This document shows positions 35,985 to 47,000 of a stretch of 64,000 nt of DNA, in pieces (position 1 is the first letter of the stretch; every line of letters starts with the position of its first letter). The DNA comes from Mycogone perniciosa. Lineage: Eukaryota; Ascomycota; Sordariomycetes; Hypocreales; Hypocreaceae. The notes beneath the pieces are model-generated. The model was not told the DNA's origin and searched no databases. It worked only from the letters and a program-made list of their open reading frames with translations. The stretch is taken from NCBI GenBank assembly GCA_025331125.1, contig JAOALB010000138.1, positions 79,061-143,060 on the forward strand, in the 5' to 3' direction. Made by a program: the position numbers and the translations under genes.

Positions 35985-37016
35985 CTACTCCAACTGCTCT
36001 GTGGCAGTCCAATGTTGTGCGCCTTGGAATCGCAGGACTTCGTCTCCCCAGCTCCACCAACCAGCGGTGAGATTACGAGCAAAGACTTCTAAAGCGGGAT
36101 AGCCCTCTCCAAGGATATCCTGGAACAGGCCGCGCAGATTGGGCTTCCTTGAGTGTGTGTCTGGCACCGCGATAATGACCTTGGACCTGAGAGCACTTGG
36201 CGCTTTAGTTCCAATACGCTTGGCAATAAGCAGCCTCTCCCATGGCTTTCTCCAAGTAGACTCAAGACCAAAGAGCGGCTCCCCTGAGGTGGTGACCTTG
36301 AGCCAGGTCCACTCAGCTACCAACTCGAGTCCCCAGGACGCGAAGAGGCCAGTGGGTGAAGTGAGGAACTCCAGAATGCTTGACTTGTTAGTAATCCACA
36401 TTGCCACTAAACCATCGGGAGCCAGATGAGAAGGCACAGGTATATCAAAAAGCAGCTGTCGGATCCCTGAGAGATTGGCGGCAGTGGTGTAGCTGTTAGT
36501 CTTTCTCCGAACAGATCTATTCGGCCACGGCGGATCAAGGATAATGAGACGAAACGTTGGCGCTCGATCCAGGAAAGTTTGTCTCAAATGTTGGATAGAC
36601 CCTTTGAGATACTGAGCCCCCTGGGGAATCCGTACCGCCTCCTCGGATGCTGCCGGAACGCCTGGGGAGCAAAGCCGGGGTAGATAAAACGGTCCTGAAT
36701 ATCGGCAATTTAACTCGTCCAACGCACTTTGAGCGGTTGCTGCGGCCATCAAATCGGCTATTTGTGCAGCAGCCGACTGTGGTAGCCGTTGCGCCGCCGC
36801 CCCATCGCGCGGCTCCGGGGTGTGGAACGGCTCAGCCAGCGGGTCTTCTGAGAGGATCCGGGCTGGAGGCCAATGACCGGGAGGCACTTGGGCCTCCTCC
36901 AACGACCTCGGAATATCGAGAAGGATGATGGTGCAGTCGTCATTCCGGTAGAGGACAGAGGATGAGGGGCGACGGTTGTTGGCTGGAGGAGGTTCGTCAC
37001 ATGTGCTTTGGGACAT
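35985..37016 (-). CDS. MT-A70 family adenine N6-methyltransferase, METTL4 type
   Basis: Single-exon 343 aa protein from the ATG at 37016 (a longer in-frame start upstream at 37043 is possible). The catalytic DPPW motif lies in FRLIILDPPWPNRSVRRK. Around it are SSILEFL, LVAEWTWLKVTTSGEPLF and KPWERLLIAKR, and a C-terminal block VIIAVPDTHSRKPNL, LEVFARNLTAGWWSWGDEVLRFQ. The spacing and the final ELFARN-like/GWWSWG block match METTL4 (DAMT-1) more closely than METTL3/IME4. METTL4 proteins methylate adenine in DNA or U2 snRNA depending on species. Which substrate applies here cannot be read from sequence. The N-terminal about 110 residues are Pro/Ala-rich. The gene is divergent from LEU5 across about 515 bp. 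Confidence 0.88.
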   Translation of the reverse strand: MSQSTCDEPPPANNRRPSSSVLYRNDDCTIILLDIPRSLEEAQVPPGHWPPARILSEDPLAEPFHTPEPRDGAAAQRLPQSAAAQIADLMAAATAQSALDELNCRYSGPFYLPRLCSPGVPAASEEAVRIPQGAQYLKGSIQHLRQTFLDRAPTFRLIILDPPWPNRSVRRKTNSYTTAANLSGIRQLLFDIPVPSHLAPDGLVAMWITNKSSILEFLTSPTGLFASWGLELVAEWTWLKVTTSGEPLFGLESTWRKPWERLLIAKRIGTKAPSALRSKVIIAVPDTHSRKPNLRGLFQDILGEGYPALEVFARNLTAGWWSWGDEVLRFQGAQHWTATEQLE

Positions 37017-37531
37017 GCTCACAGTCCGGTACATCTGCATGCAATATATAATTGGGCATCCCGGACCACCGGAAGAAGATTTAGCCTGCGTCAAGGCCAG
37101 AGAGGATTCTGATGAGAAATCGAAGCAAAAAAGATAAGAGCTCAGACTCCCAGAAGGCTGCAGACGGCTCAAGGCCTCTAGCCGTAAATGCTCGGTAATC
37201 CTCGGCCCGGGCAGAAAAAAAAACCCCACGGTTGTCCCTGAGAAAGAAGCTCCAGGGCTCTCTAATGTCAGCGTGACCACTGAACGAGTGACCAAGGTAA
37301 TGCGCGGCGAATGACGTCTCGGCCATTCGTGGGGAGCCGGAATTTCCACCATCGCCCCCGAATCTCGACTTTGCGAACCTCGACTTCTCTCTCCCTTCCT
37401 CGCGAGATCTCATACAGACCGCTTCTGCCCCTAATCGCATATCGAATACCGACAATTTCACCGGGCATGTCGTCTTCATAACACTCCGAGGCCACTCCCC
37501 ACTACACCAATCAGCCCCTGTTGCGCTCGGA
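37017..37531. other. Divergent promoter, METTL4-type gene and LEU5
   Basis: 515 bp between divergent starts, likely containing both promoters. No discrete element identified with confidence. Confidence 0.55.
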
Positions 37532-38789
37532 ATGCCCTCGACCTTTATGGACCATGCTTCCATGTCGGAGATAGCACACGACAAGGCACGGCAACATGGC
37601 GTCGCCGTCGCCAGCGCTGCTGCGGCCGCCTCCCCCAGCAAGACTAGCAAAAAGGAGCCTGCTGTCTGTCCCACAGACGACGAGGCGCTGACGCCGCGCA
37701 CAAAAACCCGATCGTTGGATTACATCTGGAAATCCGGTGTTGCGGGAGGTCTTGCAGGATGCGCTGTAAGTTCGTTCCAATTACGCCTTGATTATGACAT
37801 GCATACTTATTGTCTTGCAACAGGCCAAAACCGTGGTAGCGCCGCTTGATCGCGTCAAGATCCTCTTCCAAGCCAGCAACCCCCAGTTCGCCAGGTACAC
37901 CAGCTCCTCGTTTGGTGTCGCTACCGCTATGAAGGACATATACCTACAAGAGGGTGGAAGGGGGTTGTTCAGGGGCCACTCTGCAACTCTCTTGCGCATC
38001 TTCCCTTATGCCGGCATCAAGTTCCTCGCATACGAACAAATACGCTCCGCTATCATCCCCAATAAGAAGTACGAGACCCCATTGAGACGATTGCTAAGTG
38101 GCAGTCTTGCCGGCGTGACATCCGTCTTCTTCACATACCCTCTTGAAGTCATCCGAGTCCGTCTTGCGTTCGAAACCAAGCGCGACGGACGATCATCCTT
38201 GACGTCCATATGTCGTCAGATTTATCATGAACACCCAGTCGAGAAATCAACTGCGAAATTACGGAATGCGCCACCTACCCTTGCAACAGCTGTTGATACC
38301 GCCGGTGCTGCGGTTGAATCCATTGCTCCTCGAGCCGGCCTAGCCAATTTCTACCGAGGCTTCTCTCCTACCCTCCTTGGCATGCTGCCGTACGCTGGCA
38401 TGTCCTTTCTAACACACGACACCATGATCGACCTATTACATCACCCCTCTGTCTCTCAGTACACCACTCGCCCTAAAAAGAAGAACCATCCCGCTGGAAA
38501 GCCTGCGCCGCTGCGATCATGGGCCGAGCTTGTTGCCGGAGGCATCGCAGGCATGATCTCCCAGACAGCCTCATACCCGCTGGAGGTTATCCGGCGGCGT
38601 ATGCAAGTAGGTGGCGCGGTAGGCGATGGCCGACGACTCCGGATTGGAGAGACTGCGAGCATGATCTTTCGGGAGCGAGGAGTGCGCGGGTTCTTTGTCG
38701 GGTTAACGATTGGATATGTCAAGGTGATACCCATGGTGGCAGTCAGCTTTTACACCTATGAACGGATGAAGCTATTTTTTGGAATATAA
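37532..38789 (+). CDS. LEU5: Mitochondrial carrier Leu5 (coenzyme A transport type)
   Basis: Two exons, 37532-37765 and 37824-38789, give 399 aa. All three carrier signatures are intact: VAPLDRVKILFQASNPQF, TYPLEVIRVRLAFETK and SYPLEVIRRRMQVGG. The diagnostic Leu5/Graves disease carrier segments GLFRGHSATLLRIFPYAGIKFLAYEQIR and NFYRGFSPTLLGMLPYAGMSF are present. Yeast Leu5 is needed to accumulate CoA in the mitochondrial matrix. The intron (58 nt, GTAAGT...CAACAG) falls exactly after GGLAGCA. The N-terminal about 65 residues are a non-conserved Ser/Ala-rich extension, and the second in-frame ATG (37550) is an alternative start. An insertion of about 40 residues between repeats 2 and 3 is usual for fungal members. 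Confidence 0.92.
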
Positions 38790-39522
38790 GAAAAGCAGAA
38801 TGGACGGTTGAGTCGGCGTTGGCGGGTCTTTTGGTTTTTTTTGTTTTGGGTTGAAACATTGCATCGGGGGCTTTGTTTAGATCTGGGGATTATTCTTCAG
38901 AGGGCGGAGTCAATTCAAAGTCACTAGAATTTAGATATCGTTATCCTGTTTACAACTGTTTAAGGAAACGAACAACCTTAGAAATAGATGAACATTGGCC
39001 TTCTAGTCTGCTTCATCATGAAATAGTGAAGTCGCACCAAGGGCCCTGTGTCATTCAACTGAAGGATGAAGTCATGAATCTCGGTCAACAAGCCATGCGA
39101 GTAAAAGACCGAAATCATGTCTTGGAGAATGTATCCTTACCTACAAGTATATTGGAATTGAATAAAAATTAATAGATTATCAACAACAAACATATGCGAT
39201 GATTACTGTCAGAAAGAATAGTTGCAGCATGTTAGGCTACGAGGCTTCGATCTCATCTGTGCGCTGATTGGCCAACACGTCATGCTCTCAGCGTAGGTAC
39301 TTTGTAGCTTCCCACAGCCTTGCCAGATCCAAGCTTCAACTTCTCTTCACCACCACAACTTTCATCGCGGCCCTCAATACGAGTCGAGAGAACCGAACAT
39401 TTTCTCAGCTTCCCCTCGTTTTCTAGACGCCTCGAATCGTCGGTCCTTGTTGCTCGATTTTGTATTCTCCTCTCGGCCTACTTCTCTACCCTCCAAATTC
39501 TACCACTCCGCGCGCGTCCATC
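38790..39522. other. Intergenic spacer, LEU5 to CDC73
   Basis: About 730 bp. The part before 39240 is AT-rich and non-coding in appearance; 39300-39520 is a pyrimidine-rich leader of CDC73. Confidence 0.55.
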
Positions 39523-40811
39523 ATGGCTCCCGCCGACCATGATCCGCTTGTTCTCCTCCGACAATCCATCTCGGCTGGCAAACCATTCATCCCTAGCCCA
39601 TCTGCCGATCCCTCCGCCGCCGAAGTGCCCCTGGCGCAAGCAACACACCTCCAATTCACCGGCCAGGCCCTCGCCCTTCCAATCAACTCCCCCACGCGCT
39701 TCATCTCCAGCGATAAGCCCGTCGACCTCCGCAGTATTTACTTTGCCTGGCTGAACCGCGAACTCGCTATCCCAGAATACAATGTATCGGCCACGACCCT
39801 TAACGACGCGCTCGCGGCCAATGGATCTAGTGGGAAAGTGCAGAATTTGGGCTTCATTGAGCGCCTGGACCTGATTACTTGGTTGGAGGGTGCTAGTGAG
39901 GAGAGCGAGTACATTAAGCCGTTGGCTGGTGAGAGAGGTGCCTCTTCATCGGGTGCCGCGCTTGCATCTAAGACTGGCTCTGCGGCTGCGGCCGCCCAGG
40001 CGAGATCGGGGAAGGGAACATTGGATCCAAGGCTGGCGAGCGTGTATGATGGTGAGCGCCGCATGGGCGACCGCAACACCATCCTGAGAGGCATTAAGCC
40101 TACGGTAAGTAACTATTGCACACTCCTGGAACCTGCTCTGCCTCGGGCTCAGGCTAATAACCTCAGGACTTCTCCCACGTTCGAAAATTCGCCTTGACTT
40201 TCATCCAGAAGAAGGCCCAGTCCTCTTCAGCCATCGGCTCAACTCAATCTCTGTCTATCAACCAAAAGGGCCCCTCTCGTCGCCCCGACCCCATCATCCT
40301 TCTCTCACCGTCCGCCTCTTCTCTGCTCCGTATGTCCAACGCGCGATCGTTCCTCGAGGACGGCAAGTTCGTCCCCCCCGATGCGGGTGCCTCGACCGCC
40401 AGTATGCTCCACGTGCAGCGCATCATCCCCGGCATTGATCCCAACCGCCCTATGCGCTTTATTCTCGTCGAAGGCTCAGAGCAGTTCAAACCCGAATATT
40501 GGAATCGTATTGTCGCCGTTTTTACCACCGGCCAGACGTGGCAGTTCAAGAACTACAAATGGAGCAACCCCAATGACTTGTTCAAGCACACTATGGGTGT
40601 GTTTGTTGGATGGAGGGGCGACCAAGCGCCGGACAACATTCGAGGCTGGGGACATCGTGTGTTGAGCACAAGCGTGGATCGCTGGAGGGGGGAGGCCGAT
40701 GTTGCGTCGAGATTTAGGGATAAGGAGGTTGTGGAGCAGATTTGGAAGTCGATTGAGGTGAACATGCGAAACAAGGGCTGGAGGAGAGATGCTGCGCCGA
40801 CATCGATATAG
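39523..40811 (+). CDS. CDC73: Paf1 complex subunit Cdc73 (RNA polymerase II accessory factor)
   Basis: Two exons, 39523-40104 and 40167-40811, give 408 aa. The N-terminal part has the Cdc73/parafibromin pattern (DPLVLLRQSI, SIYFAWLNRELAIPEYN, GFIERLDLITWLEG), with DPRLASVYDGERRMGDRNTILRGIKPT leading to the splice and DFSHVRKFAL after it. The C-terminal Ras-like domain follows: PIILLSPSASSLLRMSNARSFLEDG, RFILVEGSEQFKPEYWNRIVAVFTTGQTWQFKNYKW and GWGHRVLSTSVDRWRGEADVASRFRD. Cdc73 helps Paf1C travel with Pol II and supports histone H2B ubiquitination and H3K4/K36 methylation. The start ATG is in a good context after a CT-rich leader; the open frame extends upstream from another ATG in a different frame. 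Confidence 0.94.
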
Positions 40812-40980
40812 GGTAGCTGAATAACTGTGGAGGGAAGCACAAGGATGGATTACACTACTAATAAGGAAGGGCACATTGCTCAAGTGAGCGACACTGTCCG
40901 GTATAGAATGTCACGGACGGACATGTACAATCATAAGTACACTATCTTGGTTTTTTTCCGCATTGGGATTGATTGGACAG

Positions 40981-41349
40981 ACCAAAAGCGATGGCGTTGA
41001 GTTTTATGGATACTGCGAAGAACATGATGAGGGAGATTTGTAAGTCGAGAGTCGGCTCAAGATGGTTAGAAAAGCGACTTAGGGGAAGCCAGGGCCGAGG
41101 GATTAGCTAGGTTCTTGAAGAGACTCCAAACGAGATAACCAAATCCCTGCAAAACGGGCCAAAGACCTCAAACAAACGGGATTGCTTCGACTAACATAGT
41201 CATACTAACGTGTGGTCTCAATAGGAGCTCACCAACACATCCCGACAGCTGAGGTATACGATGAGATGTGGGAGATGGATCAAATAGCTCGGTTCAACAC
41301 GATGTATCGCGAATTTACCGGGCACCCGGATCTTATTGATAAAGTTTAA
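40981..41349 (+). pseudogene. 5'-truncated relic of an unidentified gene (last two exons)
   Basis: After an acceptor-like gattggacag, 40981-41039 reads PKAMALSFMDTAKNMMREI and ends in a perfect donor (GTAAGTCGAG). The intron ends with branch TACTAAC (about 41204) and acceptor CAATAG. Exon 41225-41349 then reads AHQHIPTAEVYDEMWEMDQ and continues through ARFNTMYREFTGHPDLIDKV to TAA. The codon formed across the splice is T+GA, a stop, where TGG (Trp) would be natural. Only about 170 bp separate it from the stop of CDC73, so upstream exons cannot be present: this is the 3' end of a lost gene at the edge of the PKS cluster. I do not recognise the family. Confidence 0.5.
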
Positions 41350-41472
41350 GATATAAAACTGCCACTTGATTCAGGGACTATGGACTCAACAACGCTTCTT
41401 CACTACCTGTCAATCTGGCACCCGTCAAAGCCTATTTACCATCCATTTGACCGAGGCGTCCCACTGTCGTAT

Positions 41473-41496
41473 TGCTGCTGCTGCTGCTGCTGCTGT
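41473..41496. repeat. (CTG)n triplet repeat
   Basis: About eight uninterrupted CTG units lie in the convergent spacer just downstream of the aldo/keto reductase stop. Confidence 0.85.
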
Positions 41497-41564
41497 TGTT
41501 GATGGTGATGATATTGCTGGCGTCCTGGCAACCATCGCCAGTACGACGACTTGAAGCGGACGCT

Positions 41565-43147
41565 CTACTCCCCCAACTTTGTCGGCGTAATGGGCTGTGA
41601 GAGCAAGGATATTAGTGCGTGACAGTGGCCATAGAGATTTGAGATTATGGCCAACATACCTTGGGTTCTGGAACATAGTCGAAATTGCCAGCACTTTCCA
41701 AAAGCCAGACCTGTTGCACAGAGCCTGGAAATTTCGCTCCCCAGAGAATGTTATGCGGGAAACCCAGGTCAAAGGGCACGGCGGCATCAATCTCATCAAT
41801 ATCTTCACTGGTGAGCTGCAGCGTGAGAGCCTCAATGTTGCCCTTGAGATGCTCCATCTTTCGACCACCAACGATGGGGAAGACGTATGGAGTCTTGTGC
41901 ATCACATAGGCCATTGCAACACTAGTAATGAGCGTGTTCTTGCGAGCAGCAATCGCCTCCAGCACTTGACTGACTTTGATCTCAGCTTCGGTCGCCTCTC
42001 CACTGCGGCCTCCCTGGGCCTGGCGTTGCTGCTCGGTCTTGAACTTGCCTCCGCCGAGAGATCCCCATGGCAGGATGCCCATGCCTTCTGCCTTGCACAT
42101 GGGGATAATGTCACGCTCGAGGTCGCGAGAGGCAGCAGACCAACGGCCCTGGTAGACAGAGAACTGACGAAGTCCATGGTTCCTTGCATACTCATTTGCC
42201 TTGCTACACCACGGCATCAGTCATCAGCTGGCCTTGGACGGGCTGCTTCCACTTACCTCGCGACCCACGCAGGGGCGTCGCTGATGCCCAAGTACAATAC
42301 CTTGCCAGCAGCGACGAGGTGGTTCAGGGACTGCATCAACTCGGGGATAGAGGCACTATAGTCCCACCAATGGACATAAAACTATGGAGCTTGGGTAAGA
42401 AACAGGATATTTGAAAATGAAGGGAGCTAATAGCTCACCAGGTCGATGTAGTCAGTCTGCAGCTTCTTCAAGCTTTCTTCGACGGCTGTATGAAGATTCT
42501 TGCTTCCGTTTCCAGTAAAATTGGCCATGATGGGCGGTTGATTGGGACCTGATACATAATTGGTAGTAAATTTGGTGGCAATGACTAGATACCAGAATCC
42601 GCAATGTCAGTCTTGCTCCCTCGGTTGTCTTGTGAACTCAGATTGGCGAGAGAACAAACCCAATTGGTCGCGGTTTCCACGCTTCTTCATCCACTCGCCG
42701 ATGATGATCTCGGATTCCTGGTCCTGGTAATTGTTTGCCGTATCAATGAAGTTGCCTAGAGAGAACTGTTAGGGGTTATCTTGCCACTACACCCATCACA
42801 CAGTTGAAACCCACCTCCCTAATGGAAATCGTCAGCGCCTCGTCAAATTGAAAGCATTTCCGGTGTAGAGCCATTGCTCATATCATGTTAACAAACTCAC
42901 CTGTTCAAAAACGAAATCAAGGATGGCTTCCGAGGTTTTCTTGTCACACTCTCCAAGCACATCGGTCCTGATTGGTCTGTCAGCAGTGAGCCTACCAGCA
43001 GTTACAATGAGAAAGGACCAACCAAGCTGAACCAAAGTTCATGGCTCCAAGGCAGAGAGGACTGACCCTGACCGCAGCAGTTGGCGAAAGCAGTCGATAT
43101 CGACCCAGTGGGCTAACTGGGGGAGACGCCTTTTGAAAGTAGGGCAT
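41565..43147 (-). CDS. Aldo/keto reductase, NorB/aryl-alcohol dehydrogenase type
   Basis: Eight exons, 43147-43023, 42967-42901, 42818-42815, 42755-42660, 42584-42439, 42381-42257, 42203-41660 and 41594-41565, sum to 1137 nt (378 aa). Exon 3 is only 4 nt (GGAG). It is needed to make the conserved EQGGNFIDTANNY and is flanked by introns with clear branch sites. The catalytic tetrad is visible: Asp and Tyr in NFIDTANNYQDQESE, Lys in VIATKF, His in YIDLFYVHWWDY. The NADP-binding end has IVGGRKMEHLKGNIEAL. Such enzymes reduce aryl ketones or aldehydes; NorB-like members sit in aflatoxin-type and anthraquinone clusters. It neighbours the NR-PKS and points the same way, so a tailoring role for the PKS product is likely but inferred. 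No damage seen. Confidence 0.9.
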
Positions 43148-44097
43148 TTTGGTGATTGATGGCGATTATTTGATAGAGGAAGTCGAAGCGTTGGCAATTT
43201 CCAATATGCAGGAGATGATTGAAGACTTGAGGACTGATGCTGCGGTCCTGTGAGTGAATCTCGTGGCTTTTATAAGACTACCATGTTGCGGAGGAGAGAG
43301 GGGTTTAGAAGCAAGTCCGCTCGCTTGCCACTCACGACGCCACAACAGTGGGAGTATCTGAGAACGTCGAAACGAGCAATAACGACGGAGATGCCAATGA
43401 TCCTCGATAGGGAAGAGCTGAGATGCGGTGTAACCTCCATCTCATGCATTGTGACCGTTGCCGAGCGGAAAGCGCCAATGAGATCAGTGTATGGCTTCAA
43501 ATTACCCGCAAGGATGCTATAGAAATCTCCGCAGAAAGAACCTATCACTCTCAAAAAGCTTCATTTTGATTTATTTATTATTTATCCAACAACACAAAGA
43601 GTAGTTGGTGGCGGCTGTATAAGTCTAAAGTCCGAGTTACAAAGAAATGCTGCGGTTGGTCGTGCATGCAAGTTGTCGGATTTAAGAGCCTCAACTCCAT
43701 GGCTTCCCAGACATTCCGCAACAACTCCTCAGAGTGTCTTCCAACACGATTTACGAACCGAGTCCTAATAGGATACATATTTCTGAGTTGGATATTATAT
43801 TGCGGACTTTTAAATTGCACCCGTTGAGAGCTGCGTTGGACGTGGCAAAACAGATCAACGTGTCCACCTTGGCGATCGTGGTCAGCCGTATCGTATTGTC
43901 TCGTGTAGTTTTTTGTTGCTTTCAATGCGAACAGCCGTTTGCTAATTTCACGTTATTCAATGATGGTGGGTAGGCTACCTGTTATTATCTGGATATTGTA
44001 TAACCTGAGACTGTAGGTTGTCCTCTTTTCCTGCTGACACTACCAGCCATTTAGATTAACAAAAATATGCAGGACTGCCTGGGCCAACTTTTGCCCC
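43148..44097. other. Spacer between reductase and PKS
   Basis: About 950 bp containing the reductase promoter and the PKS 3' UTR. Short open frames (for example 43250-43522 plus, 43270-43554 minus) show no recognisable domain. Confidence 0.55.
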
Positions 44098-47000
44098 CTA
44101 GTAGTTCTCAGATAGCCACTCCTTCAGTTCCGCAACGATGGGGCATTCAAGGAACACCGTGTTCTTGATCTCCATTCCCAGCTCGATACGTAACTTCTCC
44201 GACAGCACAAGTGACGTGAGTGAATCCACGCCTAGTTCCATAAAGGAAGCCTCGTCTGATAGGCTAGACCTCTCAATTCCCATCTCACGTGCGATTAGTT
44301 GTAGACATTGCTCTATAGCCGGGTTATCATTGTTAGACTGCTGAGTTGACGCATTGTTCGAGTGACTCTCAGCTGGTGGCATGCGTTGGATAGCAGCAGA
44401 AGGTTGACGGGGGTCGTTGACAGGGGGAGTCGAAGTAATACGCGGATGGGGTTTCATTGTTGGGGGGACAATTGCCTTGCCAGTCTCCGTGCGCTTGCTG
44501 TTGCTTGTTCTGTTCATCGTATGTCTATCGCCACTAGATGGCGAGAAGAAACGGCTCATGAGTATCCGTGGCACCCGTCGGAATTTGAATTCAGTCATCA
44601 TTCCTACCAAAGCCCCATCTTGCAGGATATACACATCGCCACCAACGATATGCTCCTCCACAGGGCTAATGCGCATGTATGACTGCAATTGTGCACCAGG
44701 CTCAAGTCGACCCAGCATGCGGCACTCACTCCAGTAATATGGCACATAAAAATAATCACGAGGGTGAAAAGACTCGCTGCCGTTGCATATAACCGCCCCA
44801 ACCTGTAGGATACTGTCAAACCAGTGCGGCGGCGTATGCCACGTTCCGAGTTTGTCCTGTGAGAGTGTCACACTTACGAAGGCCTCGCTGTCTGCTAGCA
44901 AAACTGACTGCATGCCCCGATAGTCATCCTCAAGGTCAACGATGTTACGGAGCAACTCATACACCAGGCCGCGCGACAGTCGACTGATAGATCCATCAGC
45001 TGCTTGTCTTGTCAGGTCGTCAATCCGCGCCTTGATGAGAAACTCGGTGCGCGACCATTCGCGCTTCCATGCCTCAGAGTCCTCATACCGTATCGTAGTT
45101 GATGCGAAGACTTCTTCGTCTGGGGTACCATCATCCTTGGATATTGTGTAAAAGCGCACCACGGTCGAGTGGGTCGTTAGGTCAGCCTCAGCTTCGATGT
45201 GTATAATGCGCTTCCCAGTATCTTGGTTCGGTATCACCTGGGCATGAAGAATTTCCATCTGAGACACGTTCATAGACACATTACTGGCACCGGGGACGAG
45301 AAGTCGATAGAGGTGTTCTCCCACCGTATACGCTGCGTCTACCCAAACAACCTGCATTAGAAATAAGTTTAGCATCCAGACCCCGTGAAACTGCAAATTA
45401 AGTGGGCAGCTGAAACTTACCGTGGTGACTGCAGGATATCCATTCATCCTGTGTTTCTGTAGAGTTGGTAGTAAGGATGGGTGCCATAGATCGGACTGCG
45501 CTGTGAGGCGGGCCCGACTCTCGTCTATTACCTCTTCAGAGATAACCCTCTGCACCGATGATGTTCGGAGTGAAGGTGCCACCAGTCCTTGGAGTTCGTT
45601 TCGAGGGTTCTTACCAGGTGGATAGGCCTTGTCCAGTGTCCAGGTACCCTCGTACTGAATCCAGTAGTTCTTCTCGTTCCAGCGATAGGCTGGCAGATGC
45701 AGCAACCGGTGTGCCCGTTCATATGGCTGGAAGTATTCATTCCATTCTACTGGCACTCCTTCATGATGCAAGCTTGCGAGGGCAGCCGCTAGTGCCGTGA
45801 AGTCATCCTCGTTACGTAGTAGAGACGGAACTATCCTAGTTGCAGAGGATAATACACTTTGCACGAACGCACCGCAAAACGCGTGAGGGCCGATGTCAAT
45901 CCAGATAGTTTGGTCGCCAATGATATCCAGATCGCGCGCCGATTGTAAGGCACCGATGAAATCGACTGGCTCACGAGTGGCCCGTCGTAAGTATTCGCTA
46001 TTAATCGCCTTGTCATCGAATACAACGTCGCCTAGGAGTGGCGACAAGACAGGGAGCTGCGGTGCCTTGAAGGTGATGTGGCGCGCAACTTCTTCATACG
46101 CCTCGAGAAGGGGTTCCATCTGCCTCGTATGGAAAGCAAAAGGTACATCTAGCATCATACACTTGAATCCCTTGGAATTAAGTATAGTCCGGATGGCTTC
46201 TATATCGCTGCGCTGTCCGCTGATGACAGTATCCAGGGGTCCATTGAGACACGATACCTCGAATGGGGCATTGCCTACCGCATCCGTGATATTATCAACA
46301 CTGGCTCGAACAGACAACATGGCGCAGCTACCCGATTCACAGGCTTCCATCATCAACTGTGCCCGCCTTCCAACAAGGAATATAGCATCTACTGCTGAGA
46401 GCACGCCCGCTACCACAAGGGCTGCATATTCGCCTAGACTATGGCCAATGACGACACTGGGCACGATGCCAAGGTACTGCCAGAATCGTGACAAGGCTAT
46501 CTCAATGACAAGAATGGAGAGTTGTGACTCCACGGGGGAAATCCCCTTCACAGCAACATCACTGCCTCCAATGGCCTCAACACGGGGCACGATTGAGGGA
46601 AAGCCGAGCTGTTGAACAAGGCCATCGAGCTGGAGGATTTCGGTGCGGTAGAAGGGGAAATGCTGGAAGAGCTGTGCGCTCATGCCTTCATAAAAAATCC
46701 CTTGTCCCGCAAAGACAAAAGCTATCCTAGGCGGAGTGGAGAGAACGGGGCGGACATCATCAGCAGCATTCATGGCACCGCTTAGGAAACCTCGCAGTTC
46801 GTCAATACTGCTCGCAGTTGTGGTCAGGCGCATGGAGTGGTGGATGCGTCTTGCACATAGTGTATACGATAGGTCACCGACATCAGTGTCTGGATGAGCT
46901 TCGAGGAACTCAAGTAGCGCTTCAGCATTCCCGCGAAGCGAGGCTTTGCTCTTGGCCGACAGGGTAACAACATGAGTGCGGCGAGGGTCTGCACCCACCC

